64,000 nt of DNA from Hyphomicrobiales bacterium (GTDB lineage Bacteria; Pseudomonadota; Alphaproteobacteria; Rhizobiales; Rhizobiaceae): the NCBI GenBank assembly GCA_002401155.1, contig NVSG01000001.1, positions 831,707 through 895,706 on the forward strand, read 5' to 3'. The translations under genes and the position numbers were made by a program. The number at the start of each line of letters is the position of its first letter. The stretch's first letter is position 1. Under the pieces are notes generated by a model that was not told where the DNA came from, made no database searches, and saw only the letters and a program-made list of their open reading frames with translations. Shown piece by piece: positions 7,953 through 15,028 of the stretch.

Positions 7953-8699
7953 CTACTCTACTACAAGCTTGTAGCCGATGCCACGCACAGTTTGCAGCCA
8001 TTTGGGATTTGCTGGATCTGTCTCGATTTTTCGGCGCAGGCGATTGATTTGAACATCGATTTTGCGCTCACCCGCAATGCTGTCAGTGCCCAAAAGCTCG
8101 TGCCGCGCTACCGTATCGCCGGGCCGCGTGGCAAATATCACCATAATTTCCTGTTCGCGGTCGGTTAAACGCACCATCTCGCCGTTCTGAGTTAATTTGC
8201 GTTGTTTGACATTAAATTTGAAATCCCCGAAGGAAATTTTCTCGATCACCGGCAGTTCAGGCTTGGCAGTACGTTTCAAAATCGAATTTATCCGCAGCAC
8301 CAATTCACGCGGATCAAACGGTTTTGGCAAATAATCATCAGCCCCCGCCTCAAGCCCGGTGATGCGATCATCGGTTTCAGCCAGCGCCGTCAGCATTAAA
8401 ATCGGCACATCACTGGCATGAGCACCTTTTTTGCGAGAGGTTTCAGCACGCAGGGATTTGGTAAATTCTGTACCGGTTTCCCCCGGCATCATCACATCCA
8501 CAATCAGCATGTCAAATTGCAAACTGGCAATACAGCGCCGCGCTTCCGCCGCATCGCTGGCCATGGAAACACGAAATCCATGCTCCCCCAGATAACGAGA
8601 AATCAGTTGACGCAAGCGCCGATCATCATCCACCACCAAAATATGCGGCGCATCGTCTTCCGGAACGTGGGCCTCAGCCAAAGCAGAATTTTGCATCAA
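7953..8699 (-). CDS. OmpR/PhoB-family response regulator
   Basis: 248 residues with an N-terminal receiver domain: acidic pocket VVDDD near 23-26, phosphoacceptor Asp68 in LIVDVMMPG, Thr104 in LMLTAL and Lys126 in LPKPFDP. A winged-helix trans_reg_C domain follows (about 150-245), with RKIDVQINRLRRKIE as recognition region. An insertion of about ten residues (AETSRKKGAHASD) sits before the fourth receiver strand. It resembles the regulators annotated PetR in alphaproteobacteria, but that assignment would need a tree. It probably controls its own two-component operon plus unknown targets. ATGs at 8699 and 8696 are both possible starts. Confidence 0.92.
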   Translation of the reverse strand: MMQNSALAEAHVPEDDAPHILVVDDDRRLRQLISRYLGEHGFRVSMASDAAEARRCIASLQFDMLIVDVMMPGETGTEFTKSLRAETSRKKGAHASDVPILMLTALAETDDRITGLEAGADDYLPKPFDPRELVLRINSILKRTAKPELPVIEKISFGDFKFNVKQRKLTQNGEMVRLTDREQEIMVIFATRPGDTVARHELLGTDSIAGERKIDVQINRLRRKIETDPANPKWLQTVRGIGYKLVVE

Positions 8700-8783
8700 G
8701 TCAAATCTCGCAATTCAAAATCTCAAGTCAGAATTAAGTTATACCTCATCTTTGGCAAGATTGCCTTCAAAAATTGTATCCAG

Positions 8784-9956
8784 TTATTTCGAAACCTGTT
8801 CTGGTTTAATTGTCCCTTTCAGAGCGAAAAAAACTTCTATTGACGGCAAACCAAGTACTGTATTTTTCTCCGCCTTCTCAAATTTCCGGATAGCCCGCCA
8901 AGTCGCTGGGCCAAATATACCATCCAGCTTTCCTGAATAGAATTTCCCTTCCTTCAGCATTTTTTGAATTTCTATGAGTCGAAATTCATAAGCCGGTATC
9001 GTTATCCAAGACAGAAGGGGAAGGTATTCTGAAAAATTGGAAACATTGACCGCCAGATTATACAGGGGCTTCTTTCGATACCGTTTGACAATTTTCCTGC
9101 CACGTTTGAGATATCTTTGCTGGTGGAATTCAGCCACATTAATGCCAACGATAGAAAGCTCCGACCCCGTTTCAAGCATCATTGGCGCACCAGATGCTCC
9201 CTGGAACAGGTCACATAAATGTCGGATCGGGCTGAACACTTTTGGCGATTTTTGCCGTTTTTTCTTTATATTGATACCTTTGATCTTACACTTGTTGGTG
9301 AATAGAAGTTTCTTGCCAAACTCACGGTCACCGTGAAAACCAACTTCAAAAATTTTACCTGCTTTTGCCGCCTTGGCTATCTCGACATTGGTAATCGGCT
9401 TTAGTGGCAAAGCGTTTTCACCGCAAATTTTCCGTCGTAATTTAATGTAAGCCCAGTCTTGCTTAAAGTCTGATCCTCTAAAAATTTTGGATATCGGATA
9501 TCCGGCAACAACATTTCGGGGGATGAGATCATTAGAATACAACGCATCGGTGCGAATGCGCATATCAGGCACCTTGGAGGACCATAAATAAAATTTTAAT
9601 CCGGTCGTATCGGCAAATCGTTTTTTCTTGGCAGCTTTCAATACACAATGGGCCGCCGTTAAAATAACATCCGGAGCAACACAGGTCGCAGTGCAACCAT
9701 AATTGGTAGTAGAATTGTGAAGAAGTCCGATTTTTTCCCTTAAATGCTTATATTTTTCAGGAAGTTCTATTCGGTCATCTTTCCCGAACACATGCACCCG
9801 GTGCACCAACGAGCGAACACCCAATTCAAATGCTCTCGTCATCCTCGGTTGAGCACGACTTGCAGTACCCACTGAAACAATAATCATCGCCAAAAGTAAA
9901 ATAACAAACAGCCGCATATGACTAAAAGTAAACTTTCCAAGATAATTTAAAGTCAT
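8784..9956 (-). CDS. Secreted trypsin-like serine protease with C-terminal peptidoglycan-binding domain
   Basis: 390 residues. The N-terminus has a hydrophobic signal region (LFVILLLAMIIVSVG) followed by an Ala-containing cleavage region. The catalytic triad of a trypsin-fold protease is visible: His in LTAAHC, Asp in QDWAYI, and Ser in FQGASGAPM. Residues about 330-375 form a PG_binding_1-type repeat (EIQKMLKEG... DGIFGPATWRAIRKFE). The domain pair suggests a periplasmic or cell-wall-anchored protease. The start at 9956 is preceded by GGGATG; a second ATG at 9917 would give a shorter signal peptide. The gene is AT-richer than its neighbours. Confidence 0.85.
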   Translation of the reverse strand: MTLNYLGKFTFSHMRLFVILLLAMIIVSVGTASRAQPRMTRAFELGVRSLVHRVHVFGKDDRIELPEKYKHLREKIGLLHNSTTNYGCTATCVAPDVILTAAHCVLKAAKKKRFADTTGLKFYLWSSKVPDMRIRTDALYSNDLIPRNVVAGYPISKIFRGSDFKQDWAYIKLRRKICGENALPLKPITNVEIAKAAKAGKIFEVGFHGDREFGKKLLFTNKCKIKGINIKKKRQKSPKVFSPIRHLCDLFQGASGAPMMLETGSELSIVGINVAEFHQQRYLKRGRKIVKRYRKKPLYNLAVNVSNFSEYLPLLSWITIPAYEFRLIEIQKMLKEGKFYSGKLDGIFGPATWRAIRKFEKAEKNTVLGLPSIEVFFALKGTIKPEQVSK

Positions 9957-10213
9957 TCACATCCCAGCTGCAGTCATATCAATGATATAAAAAGCATGAC
10001 ACAGATCTATATCAAAACCCAATCTTTATTCATACCATTTCCGGCCTGAAACTGGTTTGAATATCACAAACCTTGATATTATTTCCATTCACATGCCATG
10101 CTGACACGGTGATTCGAGTGATTTTCACTCCATTAAAACAGAATTGAACGTCGAGAATATTATCCCACACAAAATAGAACCAATTCCAGGTCATCACCTT
10201 AGGGGCAGAGCAA
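9957..10213. other. Divergent intergenic region, protease / sthA
   Basis: This 257-nt AT-rich gap serves two divergent genes. A near-palindrome ATATCA-A-TGATAT (9976-9988) sits about 20 bp upstream of the protease start, and a second half-site TATATCA lies at 10008-10014. These look like an operator for the protease gene, but no regulator can be named. Nothing else is apparent before the sthA ribosome site. Confidence 0.35.
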
Positions 10214-11608
10214 ATGGACCATTATGATTTCATTGTAATTGGCAGTGGCCCGGCTGGGCGAAGAGCAGCCATTCAAGCAGCAAAACTGGGCAAGAACGTT
10301 ATGGTTGTCGAACGCGGGCGGCGCGTCGGCGGCGTCTCCGTTCATACCGGAACAATTCCCTCTAAAACCCTTCGCGAAACCGCGCTGAATCTCTCCGGTT
10401 GGAGGGAGCGTGGTTTTTACGGCAGGTCATATCGGGTCAAACAAGATCTAACAGCCGAAGATTTAAGCGCTCGCCTGAATATTACATTGACCCATGAAAT
10501 TGAGGTTCTCGAACATCAGTTCGCCAGAAATCAGGTTACAACCCTGCGCGGCGAAGCCAAATTCATTGCCAGTGACCAAATCGAAGTAGCAGGCGAGGAT
10601 GGCGAAACCTTCACCTTTACCGCTGATCGTTTTCTTCTGGCCGTGGGTACAATTCCCTTCAGACCGGATACGATTCCCTTTGATGGCGATTGCATTTTTG
10701 ACAGCGATGAAATTCTCAACCTGAAAAAACTGCCCCGATCTATGACTGTCATTGGAGCAGGCGTTATCGGCATTGAATATGCCACCATCTACAATGCGCT
10801 GGATGTGCATGTCACGGTGATTGAACCGCGTGACAGCATGCTCGATTTTATCGACCGCGAACTGATTGATGATTTCACCCATCAATTGCGCGACCGCGGA
10901 ATGTCGCTCAGGTTTGGCGCCAAAATGGTGGACATCGTTCACGATGAAAACGGCGGATGCATTGTCCACATGGAAGACGGGCGACACGTAAAATCAGACA
11001 TAGTCCTTTTTGCCGCCGGACGCATGGGCGCGGTCGATAACCTTGGTCTGGATGCCTGCGGCCTTGAATACGACCATCGGGGGAGAATTGCCGCTGACCC
11101 AATGACCTTTCAAACCTCCCAGCCTCACATTTATGCAGCTGGCGATATCATCGGTTTCCCAAGCCTTGCATCCACTTCGATGGAACAGGGTCGTATCGCA
11201 GCGTGTCACGCCTTCGGTGCCAAGGCTTTCGAACCACCTAAATATTTTCCCTACGGCATTTATTCCGTGCCGGAAATGTCGACAATCGGCATGACCGAGG
11301 AAGAAGTCAAAGAAAGAGAAATCCAGTACGAATGCGGCGTTGCCCGGTTTAGAGAAACCTCACGTGGTCACATCATGGGCGTTGATACGGGCATGTTGAA
11401 AATGATCTTCTCCCTAAAGACCCGCAGATTGCTCGGTTGTCACATCGTGGGAGAAGGAGCAACTGAACTCATTCACATCGGACAGGCAGTCCTGAACCTT
11501 GGCGGCACTTTGGAATATTTCGTCGAAAATACCTTCAACTATCCAACCCTAGCCGAAGCCTACAAGATCGCGGCACTGGACGCGTGGAACCGTTTTCCTC
11601 CGGCTTAA
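10214..11608 (+). CDS. sthA: Si-specific (soluble) pyridine nucleotide transhydrogenase
   Basis: 464 residues of the flavoprotein disulfide reductase fold: FAD motif GSGPAG (11-15), a second nucleotide-binding motif VIGAGVIGIEYA, an FAD motif YAAGDIIG, and the C-terminal dimerisation domain. The region that carries the redox CxxxxC in lipoamide dehydrogenase reads GGVSVHTGTIPSK here, with neither cysteine. That is characteristic of soluble transhydrogenase and argues against a lipoamide dehydrogenase or glutathione reductase. Reaction: hydride transfer between NADPH and NAD+ in the cytosol, balancing the two pools. It is monocistronic, ending just before structured repeat copy A. Confidence 0.92.
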   Translation: MDHYDFIVIGSGPAGRRAAIQAAKLGKNVMVVERGRRVGGVSVHTGTIPSKTLRETALNLSGWRERGFYGRSYRVKQDLTAEDLSARLNITLTHEIEVLEHQFARNQVTTLRGEAKFIASDQIEVAGEDGETFTFTADRFLLAVGTIPFRPDTIPFDGDCIFDSDEILNLKKLPRSMTVIGAGVIGIEYATIYNALDVHVTVIEPRDSMLDFIDRELIDDFTHQLRDRGMSLRFGAKMVDIVHDENGGCIVHMEDGRHVKSDIVLFAAGRMGAVDNLGLDACGLEYDHRGRIAADPMTFQTSQPHIYAAGDIIGFPSLASTSMEQGRIAACHAFGAKAFEPPKYFPYGIYSVPEMSTIGMTEEEVKEREIQYECGVARFRETSRGHIMGVDTGMLKMIFSLKTRRLLGCHIVGEGATELIHIGQAVLNLGGTLEYFVENTFNYPTLAEAYKIAALDAWNRFPPA

Positions 11609-11644
11609 ATCTGTTTCATAAACCGTAACGTATCGTAACTCGAA

Positions 11645-11751
11645 AGGCGGCGAAGAGCCGCCCGGCGCTAGCTGCGCCGCCCATGCGGAGGCCCAAGCGA
11701 AGCTTGGATACGCCGTGAGCCAAGGAAACCTAGTTCGGAAACGAACTAGGG
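11645..11751. repeat. Structured dispersed repeat, copy A
   Basis: About 107 nt carrying successive hairpins: GGCGGC/GCCGCC, GGCGC/GCGCC, CCAAGC/GCTTGG, and CCTAGTTCG-GAAA-CGAACTAGG (11729-11750). It is homologous to copies at 18803 and 25392 through the shared core CCGGCGCTAGCTGCGCCGCC and the element CCAAGCGAAGCTTGG. It fills the gap between convergent sthA and the MarR gene. Its last hairpin contains the TAG stop of the MarR gene (11746-11748). In this copy the final hairpin differs completely in sequence from the other copies but is still perfectly paired. Confidence 0.8.
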
Positions 11752-12234
11752 CATCAACTTGCGTAAATTCTTGCGCCCTTCCACGTCAATCATCTCCGTC
11801 AAAAAATCGGAGACCACTTCGCGTTTTTCAGCTGACAATCCAGTAAGCGCCTTTTCTATCCGCGTTGACTGGAAAACCGACAGATCATAAATCAAATCCC
11901 GGCAAAGGTCCGTTGGAAACAGCAATCGCTTGCGTCGGTCCCGTTTGCCCATGCGCTGATAGACATAGCCCTCGTCAATCAACTGGCGCAGCACCCGCGC
12001 AAGGCTTTGCTTGGTAATGCCCAAAATCTCCAGCAGCTCAGCCACACTAAGCCCCGGCTTGCGATTGATAAAAAACATCACCCGGTGATGGGCACGGCCA
12101 AATTCCAGCTCCGCCAACAGCCGATCCGCATCGCCGGTAAAATCGCGATAAGCAAAAAACAGCAGCATGATGTTATCAAGTTGCCCAATTTGCGCGCTGG
12201 TAATCGGCTCGACGATAATCTCTGGTTTCTTCAT
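11746..12234 (-). CDS. MarR-family transcriptional regulator (PetP-like)
   Basis: 162 residues. The start at 12234 (MKKPEIIVEP) has GGTGGA upstream; longer in-frame extensions run into the promoter region of the divergent gene and are unlikely. The winged helix-turn-helix lies in the middle (LSVAELLEILGITKQSLARVLRQLIDEGYV, the first helices near 75) with the wing MGKRDRRKRLLF, flanked by dimerisation helices. It is a cytosolic dimeric DNA-binding protein. It is divergent from ilvE, with a perfect inverted repeat (12304-12326) between them as the likely operator. The stop codon is provided by the neighbouring repeat. Effector unknown. Confidence 0.87.
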   Translation of the reverse strand: MKKPEIIVEPITSAQIGQLDNIMLLFFAYRDFTGDADRLLAELEFGRAHHRVMFFINRKPGLSVAELLEILGITKQSLARVLRQLIDEGYVYQRMGKRDRRKRLLFPTDLCRDLIYDLSVFQSTRIEKALTGLSAEKREVVSDFLTEMIDVEGRKNLRKLMP

Positions 12235-12283
12235 CTGTTCCACCAAGGGTGTATTTCCCGCCCTTTGCGAGAACAACAAGCCT

Positions 12284-12348
12284 ATCATGGCATGATCCAA
12301 ATAATATGTCAGCACTATTGACATATATTTTTCTACCCAATAGGTTTT
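12284..12348. promoter_or_regulatory. Operator/promoter region between the MarR gene and ilvE
   Basis: A perfect inverted repeat ATATGTCA-N7-TGACATAT (12304-12326) overlaps TTGACA (12319-12324), which has TAGGTT 17 bp downstream as a possible -10 for ilvE. A second palindrome ATCATG-G-CATGAT lies at 12284-12296. A MarR dimer bound at the inverted repeat would cover the -35 of ilvE and lie close to its own promoter. The sequence signals are direct; the identity of the binding protein is inferred from position. Confidence 0.5.
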
Positions 12349-12389
12349 TACTATCAGCACACGCATACACAAACGCTTGGAGAAGCAAC

Positions 12390-13274
12390 ATGGCAGGCAT
12401 TCCATTCGACCAACTCGACGGTCATATCTGGTACAACGGTGAATTCGTTGAATGGGGCGACGCGAAAGTACATGTGCTGACCCACGGCCTGCACTATGCC
12501 AGCGCAGTGTTTGAAGGCGAGCGCGCCTATGAAGGCAAAATCTTCAAACTGACGGAACATACCGAACGCCTGCATGCTTCTGCAGGAATGCTCGGTTTTG
12601 AAATCCCGTTTTCAGTTGAGGAAATCGATCAAGCCTGTATCGACATCATGGAAAAACAAGGCCTGACCAACGCCTACCTCCGCCCCATCGCATGGCGTGG
12701 CAGCGAAATGATGGGCGTTTCGGCCCAATCGAATAAAATCAATCTGGCCATCGCCTGCTGGGACTGGCCCAGCTATTTCGCGCCGGAAGAAAAACTCAAA
12801 GGCATCCGCCTTGATATCGCAGAATGGCGTCGCCCGGACCCGGCCACCATCCCCTGCTTTTCAAAAGCTGCCGGCCTATACATGATCTGCACCCTGTCAA
12901 AGCACGCCGCCGAAGCCAAAGGCTATGCCGACGCGCTAATGTATGACTGGCGCGGCCACGTAGCCGAAGCCACCGGTGCCAACGTATTCTTCATCAAAGA
13001 TGGTGTTATCCACACCCCGACCCCAGATTGTTTCCTCGACGGCATCACTCGCCGCACAGTAATGGAACTGGCAAAACTACGTCAAATGGAGCTGGTCGAA
13101 CGCACGATCATGCCCGATGAGCTGGACAGCTTCGAAGAATGCTTCCTAACCGGCACCGCCGCAGAAGTAACCCCGGTATCAGAAATCGGCCCGCACAAAT
13201 TCGTTCCGGGCAACATCACCAAAACCCTGATGGATGATTATGATGCGGTTATTCGGGCGCATGTGCAAAATTAG
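12390..13274 (+). CDS. ilvE: Branched-chain amino acid aminotransferase
   Basis: 294 residues of PLP fold-type IV, the size of rhizobial IlvE. The start at 12390 follows GGAGAAG; an in-frame upstream ATG at 12249 would run through the promoter and is rejected. The N-terminus IWYNGEFVEWGDAKVHVLTHGLHY is typical. The PLP-binding Lys is in CFSKAAGLY, and EATGANVFF and FLTGTAAEVTPV are cofactor-contact motifs. It transfers the amino group between Glu and the 2-keto acids of Leu, Ile and Val. It is monocistronic and followed by a 17-bp palindrome. Confidence 0.9.
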   Translation: MAGIPFDQLDGHIWYNGEFVEWGDAKVHVLTHGLHYASAVFEGERAYEGKIFKLTEHTERLHASAGMLGFEIPFSVEEIDQACIDIMEKQGLTNAYLRPIAWRGSEMMGVSAQSNKINLAIACWDWPSYFAPEEKLKGIRLDIAEWRRPDPATIPCFSKAAGLYMICTLSKHAAEAKGYADALMYDWRGHVAEATGANVFFIKDGVIHTPTPDCFLDGITRRTVMELAKLRQMELVERTIMPDELDSFEECFLTGTAAEVTPVSEIGPHKFVPGNITKTLMDDYDAVIRAHVQN

Positions 13275-13295
13275 GCTGGTTTGAATAGACAAATC

Positions 13296-13312
13296 GATAC
13301 CTACTAGGTATC
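13296..13312. repeat. 17-bp palindrome downstream of ilvE
   Basis: GATACCTA-C-TAGGTATC has 8-bp arms around a single central base. There is no U-tract, so it is more like a protein-binding site or a short hairpin than a terminator. It lies 22 bp after the ilvE stop. Confidence 0.5.
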
Positions 13313-13370
13313 CCGCAGCAATACGCTCGTTATTTTGCAATCGATAAACTTACCTAAACACCAAGCAACG

Positions 13371-13415
13371 CTTTAGTTAACCATAATCCACTTGAAAATT
13401 AATCTTAGTTAATCT
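13371..13415. promoter_or_regulatory. Possible CtrA-like half sites upstream of the Gly-rich protein gene
   Basis: TTAGTTAA occurs twice (about 13373 and 13404), the first as TTAACC, and the second is preceded by TTAA with a six-base spacer. The consensus CtrA site needs a seven-base spacer, so these are only half-site matches. They sit 110-150 bp upstream of the start at 13523. Confidence 0.25.
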
Positions 13416-13522
13416 TTGCTGGAATTTCGCCTTAAATAAATGCATATCAGTATATGCCAAATTTTGGGGGAATTGGCTTTTTACTAAACGCTGCATGACG
13501 CAGCGAAACGGAGGAAGTTTTT

Positions 13523-13834
13523 ATGGAAGCACTAATTATTCAGGCAATTTCTGGTCTTGTGGGCGGCGGTATCGTCGGCATGCTTGTCAAAACAGCAGCA
13601 AAAACCATGGTGCCCAAGCTGATTGCAGGCATTGTCGGCGGCATTGGTGGCGGTCAGGCACTCGGCCCCATATTGGGCGGCATGATGGGCGCTGCAACTG
13701 GCGATGGCGCAGCCGGTATGGACATGGCCGGCATGGATATGGGTGCAATTCTTGGCAATGTTGTTAGCGGCGCTCTCGGTGGCGGTGTTTTATCAGGTAT
13801 CGCAGCTAAAGTTATGGCCGGTAGAGGCAGCTAA
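13523..13834 (+). CDS. Small Gly/Ala/Met-rich hydrophobic protein, unknown
   Basis: 103 residues with a strong ribosome site (GGAGGAAG) upstream and a clear terminator downstream, so it is a real monocistronic gene. The sequence is built of glycine-zipper-like hydrophobic stretches (GLVGGGIVGML, IAGIVGGIGGG, LGPILGGMMGAA, GNVVSGALGGGVLSG) interrupted by GMDMAGMDMG. It probably inserts in or associates with a membrane. I do not recognise a named family. Glycine-zipper proteins of this size occur in many alphaproteobacteria without an assigned role. Confidence 0.75.
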   Translation: MEALIIQAISGLVGGGIVGMLVKTAAKTMVPKLIAGIVGGIGGGQALGPILGGMMGAATGDGAAGMDMAGMDMGAILGNVVSGALGGGVLSGIAAKVMAGRGS

Positions 13835-13856
13835 TCACCAATAAACTGTTGATTTT

Positions 13857-13885
13857 AAAGGCGGCCCATCCGGTCGCCTTTTTTT
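13857..13885 (+). terminator. Intrinsic terminator after the Gly-rich protein gene
   Basis: AAAGGCGGCC and GGTCGCCTTT pair (one G-U) around a short loop, followed by seven T. It lies 23 nt after the stop at 13834. Confidence 0.85.
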
Positions 13886-13936
13886 GTGCTACACGCTACT
13901 CTGCAAACAAGTTACGCACGCACAAAGGAAGCCTCC

Positions 13937-14578
13937 ATGGGCCAGTTACAGATAGCCATCATTCCCGTCACCCCGTTTCAGCAAAACTGTACGCTGATTT
14001 GGGATGCTGACAGCAAAAAGGGCGTGGTGATTGATCCCGGCGGGGATGTGCCTCAGATCATAGCGGCGATTGAAGACACCGGCATTACAATCGAGAACAT
14101 CCTGATCACCCATGGCCATATCGACCATGTGGGTGGAGCAATGGCTCTGAAAAAGGAACTTGGGGTGGATATTATCGGCCCTCACCTCGACGATAAAATG
14201 CTCTGCGAAAACATCGACAAACAAGCAGCCATGTTCGGCGCAGATGCCGATTATCACAATGTGACACCCGACAAATGGCTGGAAGAGGGAGACGAAGTCT
14301 CAATTGGGGGACACAAATTTGCCGTCTATCACTGCCCCGGCCACGCTCCCGGCCACGTGATTTTTTATAATGAGGAAGCAAAATTCGCCCATGTGGGGGA
14401 CGTATTATTCAGCGGTTCTGTTGGCCGCACAGACCTGCCCGGCGGCGACCACGATGCCCTGATCAACTCCATAAAAACAAAATTGCTACCATTGGGCGAC
14501 GACATAAATTTCATCTGCGGCCACGGCCCCGGCAGTACTTTTGGAGAAGAGCGAAGAAATAATCCATTTTTGAAGTAA
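13937..14578 (+). CDS. MBL-fold metallo-hydrolase, glyoxalase II-like (YcbL type)
   Basis: 213 residues. The start at 13937 (MGQLQIAII) has AAAGGAAG upstream. The metal-binding motif THGHIDHVGG (HxHxDH), a second His in CPGHAPGH, and the Asp in HVGDVLFSGSVGRTDLPGG complete the binuclear zinc site. Size and motifs match single-domain glyoxalase II-like hydrolases, which cleave thioesters; the C-terminal substrate domain of true GloB is absent. Cytosolic. Substrate unproven. Confidence 0.88.
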   Translation: MGQLQIAIIPVTPFQQNCTLIWDADSKKGVVIDPGGDVPQIIAAIEDTGITIENILITHGHIDHVGGAMALKKELGVDIIGPHLDDKMLCENIDKQAAMFGADADYHNVTPDKWLEEGDEVSIGGHKFAVYHCPGHAPGHVIFYNEEAKFAHVGDVLFSGSVGRTDLPGGDHDALINSIKTKLLPLGDDINFICGHGPGSTFGEERRNNPFLK

Positions 14579-14595
14579 AATCGCTATTTTTTCAT

Positions 14596-14626
14596 AAAAA
14601 AAGCCCGAAATCATAAAGATTCGGGC
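14596..14626 (-). terminator. Intrinsic terminator of the cold-shock gene
   Basis: GCCCGAA and TTCGGGC (14603-14626) form a perfect 7-bp stem; read leftwards it is followed by seven T. It lies 27 nt beyond the stop of the cold-shock gene and just past the stop of the convergent MBL gene. Confidence 0.85.
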
Positions 14627-14652
14627 CATTTCATCATTTTTATATGCTTAGT

Positions 14653-14868
14653 TTAGTCAACCATAGCCAAATTAACCGCTTTCGGACCTTTACCACGTTG
14701 ATCCGCCTCAGTCTCGAATGAGACTTTTTGATTTTCCGCAAGAGACTGAAGTCCTGAATCCTGAACTGCAGAAATGTGAACAAACACATCATTTCCACCT
14801 TCATCAGGAGTAATGAAGCCGAAGCCCTTATCCATATTAAAAAATTTAACGACGCCTGTCTGAGACAT
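14653..14868 (-). CDS. Cold-shock domain protein
   Basis: 71 residues, the normal size of a single cold-shock domain. RNP-1 (KGFGFI) and RNP-2 (VFVHIS) motifs are both present. The start at 14868 ([10 protein letters not shown]) has AGAGGATAAG upstream; the in-frame upstream ATG at 14919 would add residues foreign to the family. It binds single-stranded RNA/DNA as an RNA chaperone. The upstream gap to the divergent uvrB is 160 nt and probably includes a long 5' UTR, as is typical for csp genes. Confidence 0.92.
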   Translation of the reverse strand: MSQTGVVKFFNMDKGFGFITPDEGGNDVFVHISAVQDSGLQSLAENQKVSFETEADQRGKGPKAVNLAMVD

Positions 14869-15028
14869 TTTTCTTATCCTCTTTCCAAATTCCCCACCTA
14901 TGCAGGAATACCTCAGCATCGTGCATTTTTACTAGTTTTGCAAGGAAACTTTAACCTCCTGACAAAAACCGTCAGCAGCATCTGAAATAGCCCTTCCTAT
15001 TTTACCGGACTCGCCCCATATTGCGATC

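Noticed and set aside
7953-8699. Firm assignment as PetR controlling petABC
   Set aside because: Similarity to PetR-annotated proteins is plausible, but petABC is 24 kb away and no shared binding site could be recognised.
10214-11608. Dihydrolipoamide dehydrogenase
   Set aside because: The redox-active CxxxxC pair is absent (GGVSVHTGTIPSK), which fits soluble transhydrogenase.
12249-12389. N-terminal extension of ilvE
   Set aside because: It would translate the promoter/operator region; the family N-terminus and a GGAGAAG site fit the ATG at 12390.
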